From: Sinomicrobium soli
GTDB lineage: Bacteria; Bacteroidota; Bacteroidia; Flavobacteriales; Flavobacteriaceae
Direction: 5' to 3'
Length of the DNA stretch: 64,000 bases
Assembly (NCBI RefSeq): GCF_003285545.1
Contig: NZ_QLNV01000012.1
Span: 51,971-115,970, forward strand
Of the stretch, positions 28,523 through 35,244 are shown piece by piece. Numbering within the stretch: position 1 is the stretch's first letter; the number at the start of each line of letters is the position of its first letter. The notes beneath the pieces are model-generated. The model was given only the letters and a program-made list of their open reading frames with translations. It had not been told where the DNA came from and did not search any database. The position numbers were made by a program, and so were the translations under genes.

Positions 28523-29302
28523 CTAACTGGCAGTAACATGAAGGTGTGCTTCGTAGGAAGTCACATTTCCCTCTTCATCCTCTACACTGAATAACATGTG
28601 ATATTCTCCGGCAGGGGCCGTTGCGGGAACGTCGATATGCTCGTGGAATTCCGCTTCGGTCTCTCCGTGGTATCCTTCGCTGAAGGCCTCGTCGAAATGC
28701 CATTCTGCCTCTCCTTCCCCTATCTCAATGCCGTGACCGTGAATATCTACCGTGATCTCGTGGATGCCGTGAACGGCGACGATGCTGAATTCGGCGTGGA
28801 AATCACTTCCCCGGGCCACTTCTTCATCGATGTGAAAATCACTCAGGGTTACAGGGGCCAGCACCTGGAGATGTCCTTCCGTTTCCGTACTGTTACCGGC
28901 TTCGTCGGTTACAGTAAGTGTAATGTGGTATTCCCCCGAAGGAGCCGTTGCGGGGACGTCGATATGCTCGTGAAGGACAGGGTTGAGTACGAGATACTTC
29001 TCGTCCGTATAACTCTGGTGAAAATGCCACTCTTCTTCGCCTTCACCCACTTCAACGTCATGGCCGTGAATATCGATATCGATGCTCGCTACGGGCACTG
29101 CTGCCGATATTTCGGCTTCCAGGTGTACATCAGAGCCCTTATAGGCCACACGGTCTGCGGAATGTGAACTTCCCTCCCCGTATTCAAAACCGGAGATCTC
29201 CGGGGCGGCCCCTCCCGACGGGCCGTCGTCGTCATTACTACAGGACACCGAAAACAGTCCTGCAAAAACTACAATCGCTAAAAATTTCAAATTTGACTTC
29301 AT
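28523..29302 (-). CDS. Tandem DUF4625 His-rich surface lipoprotein
   Basis: 259 residues. The lipobox ends at Cys21 (SVSCSNDDD). Two copies of the DUF4625 domain follow (about 33-149 and 150-259). Both keep HGH (79-81 and 188-190), EWHF, and HEHIDVPATAP (from 111 and from 220), all spaced exactly 109 residues apart, so the gene arose by internal duplication. The dense pairing of His with Glu and Asp on the same strands is what a zinc or copper site would need. It sits 35 bases after the TonB receptor, in the place where SusD-like partners often sit. The role as metal-binding partner is inferred. Confidence 0.82.
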   Translation of the reverse strand: MKSNLKFLAIVVFAGLFSVSCSNDDDGPSGGAAPEISGFEYGEGSSHSADRVAYKGSDVHLEAEISAAVPVASIDIDIHGHDVEVGEGEEEWHFHQSYTDEKYLVLNPVLHEHIDVPATAPSGEYHITLTVTDEAGNSTETEGHLQVLAPVTLSDFHIDEEVARGSDFHAEFSIVAVHGIHEITVDIHGHGIEIGEGEAEWHFDEAFSEGYHGETEAEFHEHIDVPATAPAGEYHMLFSVEDEEGNVTSYEAHLHVTAS

Positions 29303-29337
29303 AAGATGAGTATTTATAAATTAATAATTGGAATTCT

Positions 29338-31719
29338 TTATGGTATGGGAATGGTCAGTGACAGGGACAGGTTTCTCCCGGCCTCGGGTACCGCAATAAG
29401 CCTGTAAAAACTGGTGTGATTGTAATACCGGGTATCCAGCACATTGCTCACCTTCAGCCTCAGACCTACCGGCGGATAGTCCCTGAAAAGATCCATATCT
29501 GTCTGCCAGGACAGGTTTAACACCTCATATCCCCTGGTTGATTCTTCCGGGGGAACGATCTCGTCCTGTGTCGCCGCGACCTTGTAATCTGCGGTAAATA
29601 CCGGTTGCCGGAAAAAGAGAAAATCCCCGCTCCCGTACCGTACGGAAAGCAAGCCGGACAAGGGAGGGGAAAACGGCAGGGTAAATCCCTTTTTCGGGCC
29701 GCTTCTCTGCCTGGAATGCACATACTCGCCGGAAAGATCGATATGGAGCCTGCCGAACAAGGTGGTTCCGGCACTTACTTCTCCGCCTATCCTGAACACC
29801 TCACTCTGGGTGTATTCATACACCTGAAGGGTCTCGTAATACGAAGAGGTCGGATTCAGGTAAATATAATTATCGAACCAGTTGACAAAAGGGCTTATAC
29901 CGAAATGAAAGCCCTCGCCTTCATGACTGACATCCACATCCAGCTGATAGGAGCTTTCGGGATCGAGATCTGCCCGCCCTTTTTCAAAACGGTACATATG
30001 GTAGTTTACCCCGTCGGAAGCCAGTTCATTGGCCAGAGGGATCCTGAAACTCTTACCGAGATTTATTTTATACGTCGTTTTGCCCGACAGATAGCTTATC
30101 CCTGCCGAAGCGCTGATATTGTCGAAATGCAGGGTCTCCGCCACAGCCCGTTGTAAATATTCGGAAGAGCTTGTCCCATCCGGGTGATTTACTTCCGTTG
30201 GGAACCAGTCGTAATAGGATCGGGTTTTCATCATGCCGTAATCGTAGCGCAGGCCGGCCTGCAGGTGCAGTCCCGGGCGAACCTCAAACTGGTCGTACGC
30301 GAATATCCCGGCCGTAAACCTGGTATAGGCAGGAATGAGAAACCCCCACCCCCCTATGGAATTCTCCTGTAGTTCCAGGTTTATACCTCCTGCCAGTGTA
30401 TGCGTCCCCAATACATACGTATCACCCGCGTTCAGGGTATAGGTCTGTTTGCGGAACTCCCGTTCCCGGCTGTCATCCGGTTTGGGCATATGCCCGTGCG
30501 GAACCGGTTCCGAGTGCTCTTCCCGCCAGTTGTTCTGGAACCCCAGGTCGATATCAAGGGTATGATCGTCGATGGTAATTGTGGTATTATTGGTGATCTT
30601 AAAGTGATTTACCTGGTGAAAAGGAAGGTCGGTATCCCGGGCAGACCGGTCGTAATCGATCTCCGAACTCCGGACCTCCAGCCCGTGTGCATTCGCAAAA
30701 AAACCGTTTTTGGCATACACATTACTGAAAAAGGTCTCCGAAGTAATGTTATCCGAAGTATAGCCCACGGAGAAGCTGGCATTGGCCTCCTCCCCGGCGG
30801 TATTTCTGAGGTGCCTCTTGTGGAGTTCAAAGATATACCCTTCAAAGTTGATCCGGTCGGCAGGCACCTTATAGTCGGCATAATCCCTGAAGGTAAGCCT
30901 CCCGCGATAGTACCATTTCTCTTTCCTTCCGGTCACCCCTGCCGAGATCCCCAGCAGGTTATTATTGGTCTCCCCCAGAAGATTTACGCTTCCGGAAAAC
31001 GAATGAGGACCGGGCATAGCCGGGGCAGGGATATCTACCACACCGGCCAGGGCATCGGAGCCATACAGCAGCGAAGCCGGCCCTTTTACCACACGAACGC
31101 GTTCCACGTCGTACTGATCGATCTCCAGTCCGTGATCACTACCCCATTGCTGTGCCTCGTGTTTTATTCCGTTCTGCACCACACTTACCCGGTTAAATCC
31201 CAGTCCGCGGATCACCGGTTTGGACTGCCCCGAACCAATGTTTATGGTAGTAACCCCCGGAATGCGCGACAAGGTCTGCATCAGGCTGTTCTCCCGGTTC
31301 GCTTCCATAAATTCCCGGGATACCTCTATGATACCCACCGGGTTTTCGCGCGCCCTCCGCTCGTGGCTCTTCCCATATACTTCCACTCCGCGAAGTTCCG
31401 TACCAGACGATTTAAGCACTATGGTCACCCTCGTGATATCGCTGTCCACATGGAGCACTACCCGTTCGGAAGCATATCCCAGGTAGGACACTTCGAATTC
31501 CCGGTTTCCCCCGGGTACACGGGTCAGGGTAAATTCGCCATCCGAAGCAGAAACGGCATAAAACTCTTTTCCTACAATACTTGCCCCGGCAAGGGGCGCT
31601 CTTGTATCAGCATCTATCACCAGTCCCTTTACGGTAAAGGTCTCCTGACCCACAGCCGGTAAAAATGACAATAAGCAAAAAAGGTACAGGACAAGCCCCG
31701 CACACGACATTCTTGTCAT
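29338..31719 (-). CDS. TonB-dependent receptor, ZnuD-like, probable metal uptake
   Basis: 793 residues. Signal sequence (1-24), carboxypeptidase-regulatory-like domain (about 27-110, FTVKGLVIDADTRAPLAGA), plug (about 120-250, with IPGVTTINIG, RGLGFNRV and VRVVKGPASLLYGSDALAG) and a barrel to the end. The plug resembles zinc and haem receptors of the ZnuD group. An extracellular-loop-like segment (EEHSEPVPHGHMPKPDDS, near residue 410) is rich in His and acidic residues, as in ZnuD metal-catching loops. The barrel ends in PIP rather than Phe. It heads the three DUF4625 genes and follows the small His/Cys protein after a 219-base gap with a hairpin. The substrate metal cannot be read from sequence. 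Confidence 0.85.
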   Translation of the reverse strand: MTRMSCAGLVLYLFCLLSFLPAVGQETFTVKGLVIDADTRAPLAGASIVGKEFYAVSASDGEFTLTRVPGGNREFEVSYLGYASERVVLHVDSDITRVTIVLKSSGTELRGVEVYGKSHERRARENPVGIIEVSREFMEANRENSLMQTLSRIPGVTTINIGSGQSKPVIRGLGFNRVSVVQNGIKHEAQQWGSDHGLEIDQYDVERVRVVKGPASLLYGSDALAGVVDIPAPAMPGPHSFSGSVNLLGETNNNLLGISAGVTGRKEKWYYRGRLTFRDYADYKVPADRINFEGYIFELHKRHLRNTAGEEANASFSVGYTSDNITSETFFSNVYAKNGFFANAHGLEVRSSEIDYDRSARDTDLPFHQVNHFKITNNTTITIDDHTLDIDLGFQNNWREEHSEPVPHGHMPKPDDSREREFRKQTYTLNAGDTYVLGTHTLAGGINLELQENSIGGWGFLIPAYTRFTAGIFAYDQFEVRPGLHLQAGLRYDYGMMKTRSYYDWFPTEVNHPDGTSSSEYLQRAVAETLHFDNISASAGISYLSGKTTYKINLGKSFRIPLANELASDGVNYHMYRFEKGRADLDPESSYQLDVDVSHEGEGFHFGISPFVNWFDNYIYLNPTSSYYETLQVYEYTQSEVFRIGGEVSAGTTLFGRLHIDLSGEYVHSRQRSGPKKGFTLPFSPPLSGLLSVRYGSGDFLFFRQPVFTADYKVAATQDEIVPPEESTRGYEVLNLSWQTDMDLFRDYPPVGLRLKVSNVLDTRYYNHTSFYRLIAVPEAGRNLSLSLTIPIP

Positions 31720-31898
31720 GATCTCTGAATACTATAATAGTTGAAAAACGGGTTTCTCTGTACGGAAACCACATACGTTTCGTATCCTGTGTTCCGGAAT
31801 CGTACCGAAACGAAGCGATAAAGCGCTCCCGTAACGGGGATAACAAGTATACTTCTTACCGGTTTACGGTATAAAACACAGGGAAATAATCCCGGAAG

Positions 31899-31934
31899 CT
31901 GTCTGAAATTTATTCAGGGATAAAATTCAGACAG
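31899..31934 (-). terminator. Long inverted repeat after the small His/Cys gene
   Basis: Arms 31899-31913 and 31920-31934 pair at 14 of 15 positions around a 6-base loop. It starts 5 bases past the minus-strand stop at 31939. There is no clear U-tract, so it may act as an attenuator or mRNA-stabilising hairpin between this gene and the TonB receptor rather than as a full terminator. Its right arm is one copy of a repeat also seen at 43058 and 57026. Confidence 0.5.
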
Positions 31935-31938
31935 TTTC

Positions 31939-32259
31939 TCAGGCAACAGCCATTATAAATGAAGGGGGAGGCCTGGAAAAAAGCTGGTCGGGACAGATGC
32001 TTGCAGTGTAAATGAAATCATAGGTCTCAAAGTGCCCGGCCGGGATCATCTCTTCCCTTGCCGGGATAACTTCCATATCCGGTCCGGATAATATCACAGG
32101 GGTATAATTGGGAGTCACCGCATAATCGCAAATCACACAGTCTTTTGCGGAATCATCGCCGTGAAGATGCGACAAGGCATGCAGCCCGGCCACTTTCATG
32201 GAAAGAAAAAGCGCCAGGAGCAGATACACCGTACTATGTTTTAAAAAAGTATTCCGCAT
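31939..32259 (-). CDS. Small membrane or exported protein with His and CxxC motifs
   Basis: 106 residues from the ATG at 32259; an ATG at 32286 would add nine residues that weaken the N-terminal signal. Residues 9-24 form a hydrophobic signal or anchor, followed by HALSHLHGDDS (27-37) and CVICDY (41-46), then a variable tail ending in SRPPPSFIMAVA. The H-x3-HxH plus CxxC layout suits a metal-binding or metal-sensing role, as in small DUF2946-like proteins often found beside metal TonB receptors. I do not recognise a named family with confidence. A -7 box lies 7 bases upstream, so the mRNA may be nearly leaderless. Confidence 0.7.
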   Translation of the reverse strand: MRNTFLKHSTVYLLLALFLSMKVAGLHALSHLHGDDSAKDCVICDYAVTPNYTPVILSGPDMEVIPAREEMIPAGHFETYDFIYTASICPDQLFSRPPPSFIMAVA

Positions 32260-32265
32260 GGGCCA

Positions 32266-32273
32266 CAAACATA
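32266..32273 (-). promoter_or_regulatory. -7 box of the metal-uptake cluster
   Basis: TATGTTTG on the minus strand fits the Bacteroidota -7 consensus TAnnTTTG. It lies 7 bases before the chosen start at 32259. Confidence 0.5.
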
Positions 32274-32291
32274 CAAAAAAGAACATCTTAA

Positions 32292-32308
32292 ATGCAACTA
32301 CGTATCAT
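32292..32308. promoter_or_regulatory. Candidate operator palindrome
   Basis: A 17-base imperfect palindrome of form ATGnnACnnnGTnnCAT, 18 bases upstream of the -7 box, where the -33 element would lie. A repressor bound here would block the promoter of the metal cluster; a Fur- or Zur-family protein is the natural guess. This is inference from position and symmetry only. Confidence 0.35.
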
Positions 32309-32372
32309 AAAATTATTAATATAAAGCGGGTGCAAAAAAACACCATTCAAAAATTCTTCGTATTTTAGCTTT

Positions 32373-33116
32373 ATGATCAAGGTCGTAGTTTTAGGCTCGG
32401 GAAATGTAGCTTCCCATCTTATACGGGCATTTTCGGAAAGTAACGAAACAGCAATCGTCCAGGTGTTCAGCAGACATCCGGTCTCTTATGGCAATATTCC
32501 TGTTACCGGTGATTACGGAGCACTTCTTCCGGCAGACCTGTACCTTATTGCCGTAGCTGACGACGCCATTGCCGAAGTATCCCGGATGCTGCCGTTTGAA
32601 GGACGGCTGGTAGCACATACTTCCGGCAGCGTGGCACTCCGCGAAACAGACGGGCGCAACCGGAGAGGGGTCTTTTACCCCCTGCAGAGTTTCTCAAAAT
32701 CCCGGAATATCGATTTTGCTACGGTTCCCCTGTGCCTGGAAACCGAGCACGAGGCAGATTACAGCCTTTTACAGCAGGTGGCCGAAAGCATTTCCGGGCA
32801 GGTATACCAGGTCGGTTCCGAACAGCGGCGATCCCTCCATCTCTCTGCCGTATTTGTCAATAATTTTGTCAATCACCTGTACCACATAGGAGAGCAGCTC
32901 TGCACGGAGAACGGGCTCCCTTTCGATATACTGCGTCCGCTTATCGCCGAAACCGCGGCAAAAATAACCGGAATACCCCCGTCGGAAGCCCAGACCGGTC
33001 CGGCCAGGCGCCACGATAATACCACCCTGCTGAAACACCGGGAACAACTGCAATCCCACCCACTGTACCTCCTGCTGTACAGCCTGTTTACCGAATCCAT
33101 ACAAAAAAGCGAATAA
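32373..33116 (+). CDS. Rossmann-like/DUF2520 oxidoreductase-type protein
   Basis: 247 residues. The N-terminal half has a dinucleotide-binding motif GSGNVASHL (8-16) and resembles the fold of ProC and NADP reductases. VAHTSGSVAL and GVFYPLQSFS (about 93-117) are typical of this family. The C-terminal half is the all-helical DUF2520 domain (about 130-247), with the LHLSAVFVNNFVNHLY motif. The reaction is unknown; a cytoplasmic NAD(P)-dependent enzyme is the usual description. It is divergent from the metal cluster and is followed by a 200-base repeat-bearing gap. Confidence 0.88.
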   Translation: MIKVVVLGSGNVASHLIRAFSESNETAIVQVFSRHPVSYGNIPVTGDYGALLPADLYLIAVADDAIAEVSRMLPFEGRLVAHTSGSVALRETDGRNRRGVFYPLQSFSKSRNIDFATVPLCLETEHEADYSLLQQVAESISGQVYQVGSEQRRSLHLSAVFVNNFVNHLYHIGEQLCTENGLPFDILRPLIAETAAKITGIPPSEAQTGPARRHDNTTLLKHREQLQSHPLYLLLYSLFTESIQKSE

Positions 33117-33200
33117 GAATACACCGCCGTGCCGGCATACCCGTGAAACTTTGTAACTTGCAGGCTGTTTTTGAAGGTTGAAGGTGCTCAGGCATGGGTT

Positions 33201-33250
33201 GAGATTCCCTGCCTGCCGGCAGGCAGGTTCGCTTCGCTCTGAATGACAAT
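33201..33250. repeat. Dispersed palindromic repeat, copy 1
   Basis: It starts GAGATTCCCTGCCTGCCGG, contains a perfect 20-base palindrome at 33208-33227, and ends with CTGAATGACA. Related copies lie at 43154-43206 and, shortened, at 63908-63930. It lies between DUF2520 and KdsC and is read as non-coding. Confidence 0.75.
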
Positions 33251-33318
33251 AACTGACTCTCAATCATAAACCCGGAACCTGCAACAACTATAATATATTT
33301 TAAACTGACTTTTTTTAC

Positions 33319-33843
33319 ATGAAAAACTACAAGGAGTACCTCGAAGATATTACCACTTTTGTCTTTGACGTAGACGGTGTCCTTACCGACGGGACCATCA
33401 TGATTACCACGGATGGGCAGATGCTCAGAAACATGAGCCTCAAGGACGGGTATGCCATAAAAACGGCTATAGAAAAGGGATACAATATCTGTATTATTTC
33501 GGGAGGTACCAATGAAGGGGTGCGCGAACGCCTCCGCGGGCTGGGTGTTACCGATATTTACCTCGGGGCCCATCACAAGACCGGGGTTCTTGAAGAATAC
33601 TTTGATATCTACGATATAGCCCCGGAAAATGTCCTATATATGGGTGATGATCTTCCCGACCTTCCCCCCATGCAGATGGTAGCCCTGCCCACCTGCCCGC
33701 AGGACGCCGTACCGGAGCTCAAGGAAATCGCGAAATACATCTCCCATAAAAACGGCGGGCAGGGATGTGTAAGGGACGTGATCGAACAGGTACTGAAAGT
33801 TCAGGGAAAGTGGAACGACAGTTTCGGGGCAAATTACGATTAA
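33319..33843 (+). CDS. kdsC: KdsC-like HAD phosphatase (KDO-8-phosphate phosphatase)
   Basis: 174 residues, the normal length for KdsC. The HAD motif FDVDGVLTDG places the nucleophile Asp17 and the acid Asp19; later motifs are ISGGTNEG and GDDLPDLPPM. KdsC removes phosphate from 3-deoxy-D-manno-octulosonate 8-phosphate, giving KDO for the lipopolysaccharide core. Close relatives act on other sugar-acid phosphates, so the exact substrate is likely but not certain. It is followed 18 bases later by the Maf gene; the two are probably co-transcribed. Confidence 0.85.
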   Translation: MKNYKEYLEDITTFVFDVDGVLTDGTIMITTDGQMLRNMSLKDGYAIKTAIEKGYNICIISGGTNEGVRERLRGLGVTDIYLGAHHKTGVLEEYFDIYDIAPENVLYMGDDLPDLPPMQMVALPTCPQDAVPELKEIAKYISHKNGGQGCVRDVIEQVLKVQGKWNDSFGANYD

Positions 33844-33861
33844 ACCCTAATATCACGATAT

Positions 33862-34464
33862 ATGCTTTCGGAAATTTTAAAGGATTATCACATTATACTG
33901 GCATCGGCTTCCCCGAGAAGACAGCAGTTTTTCCGGGACCTGGGAGTCCCGTTCGAAATACGCCTGAAAGAAGTGGAGGAAATCTATCCGGAACGGCTTC
34001 GCGGCAGTGATATCCCGGATTACCTGGCACAGCTAAAGGCCCTGCCCTTCAGGGACGAACTCCGGGAAAAAGAGATCCTCATCACCTCCGACACCATAGT
34101 ATGGCATCTCGGCAGGGCCCTGGGAAAGCCCCGGAGCAGGGAGGAAGCCCTTGACATGCTGAGATCCCTCTCGGGGAAGGACCATAAGGTGATCACCTCG
34201 GTATGCTTTACGACAAAACACCTGCAGAAAACGGTAAATTCGGTAACCAGGGTATATTTCGACCATCTCACCGAAGATGAAATGGCCTATTATACCGATA
34301 CCTTCAAGCCATATGACAAGGCAGGGGCTTATGGCATACAGGAATGGATAGGCCTGACCGGCATCCGGAAGATCGAGGGTTCCTATTTTAATGTGGTGGG
34401 CCTGCCGGTACACCTGGTATACCATACATTGCAGACCCTGATCGGGCATGAACCGGAAAAATAG
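33862..34464 (+). CDS. maf: Maf/YhdE nucleoside-triphosphate pyrophosphatase
   Basis: 200 residues, the usual Maf length. The family signature SASPRR (15-20) and the catalytic Asp77 in TSDTIVW are present, along with KPRSREEALDMLRSLSG and the C-terminal GAYGIQEWIG. Maf proteins hydrolyse dTTP, UTP or modified nucleotides to monophosphates and thereby clean the nucleotide pool. Subfamily (YhdE, dTTP/UTP, or YceF, m7GTP) cannot be decided with certainty, though IQEWIG fits YhdE. Confidence 0.92.
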   Translation: MLSEILKDYHIILASASPRRQQFFRDLGVPFEIRLKEVEEIYPERLRGSDIPDYLAQLKALPFRDELREKEILITSDTIVWHLGRALGKPRSREEALDMLRSLSGKDHKVITSVCFTTKHLQKTVNSVTRVYFDHLTEDEMAYYTDTFKPYDKAGAYGIQEWIGLTGIRKIEGSYFNVVGLPVHLVYHTLQTLIGHEPEK

Positions 34465-34530
34465 CCGGCCGGAAGCGATATTCTACATGGTGTGGCGTAT
34501 CTTTATTCCACAGTAATAAACAGATAAAAC

Positions 34531-35067
34531 ATGAATGATATCCTCTCCCTGTACCAAAAGGAACTGCTCAACAGCATCATAGCCGTTATCCTGCTGCTGC
34601 TGTTGAAATTCCTGCTGTCGAAGATCATACGAAAGGTAGGGAATCTCAGCAATTACAATACGGCCAGGACTTCCCTTATCGTCAGGTATGCCAATATTGC
34701 GGTCCTCCTGATCGGCCTTGCGGCCATCAGTATCGTCTGGAATGTCAATTTCCAGGACCTCGGCCTGCTGATCTCATCCGTTTTTGCTGTTATAGGAGTG
34801 GCCCTCTTTGCCCAGTGGTCCATTCTCAGTAATATTACGGCGGGAGTAATCCTGTTTTTCACCTTTCCGTTCAAGATCGGTGACCAGATCGAGATACAGG
34901 ACAAGGATTTTCCCGTACGGGCAACCATAGAGGATATCAAGGCATTTCACCTGATGCTTCGCACGGAAGAAGGGGAACTTATCACCTACCCCAACAATCT
35001 TCTTTTACAGAAAGGGGTCAAGGTATCTCCGCAGATCCCGGAAGACGACGGTTCGGGAAGCCTGTAA
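34531..35067 (+). CDS. Small mechanosensitive channel, MscS family
   Basis: 178 residues, shorter than the 286 of E. coli MscS: it keeps the membrane helices and the first beta-domain but lacks most of the cytoplasmic cage. Predicted helices are at about 12-31, 50-66 and 73-111. The pore helix and the FPFKIGDQIEI motif (about 111-121) identify the family, followed by LITYPNNLLLQKGVKV. It lies in the inner membrane and would release solutes under hypo-osmotic shock. Short MscS proteins of this kind are common in Flavobacteria. Confidence 0.9.
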   Translation: MNDILSLYQKELLNSIIAVILLLLLKFLLSKIIRKVGNLSNYNTARTSLIVRYANIAVLLIGLAAISIVWNVNFQDLGLLISSVFAVIGVALFAQWSILSNITAGVILFFTFPFKIGDQIEIQDKDFPVRATIEDIKAFHLMLRTEEGELITYPNNLLLQKGVKVSPQIPEDDGSGSL

Positions 35068-35161
35068 CGAAACCCGGTGCAATACGAGGAGCGGCACATA
35101 CTATTTATCACCTTATGAGTTAAAGAAAGCCTAAACCTTCCCGGATAAATTCCATTATTTT

Positions 35162-35169
35162 TATATTTG
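35162..35169 (+). promoter_or_regulatory. -7 box upstream of the PIG-L gene
   Basis: TATATTTG matches TAnnTTTG and lies 75 bases before the ATG at 35245, leaving a leader of about 70 bases. It would drive the PIG-L, small membrane protein and symporter genes. Confidence 0.5.
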
Positions 35170-35244
35170 AGAGATTGTTACCGGGATGCCCGGTACGGGG
35201 CAACCGTGTATTTTGATGGCCCCGGAACCTAAAAACTAACTGAA

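Noticed and set aside
30400..31662. 420-codon plus-strand frame opposite the TonB receptor
   Set aside because: Antisense to a clear receptor with plug and barrel motifs; its own translation is featureless.
31899..31934. Calling this hairpin the end of an insertion sequence
   Set aside because: No transposase or target duplication nearby; the right arm instead matches two promoter-linked copies elsewhere.
33319..33843. Assigning the HAD protein to sialic acid or N-acylneuraminate metabolism because of the acetylesterase gene
   Set aside because: The two genes are 30 kb apart and no other sialic acid gene is present; length and motifs fit KdsC.
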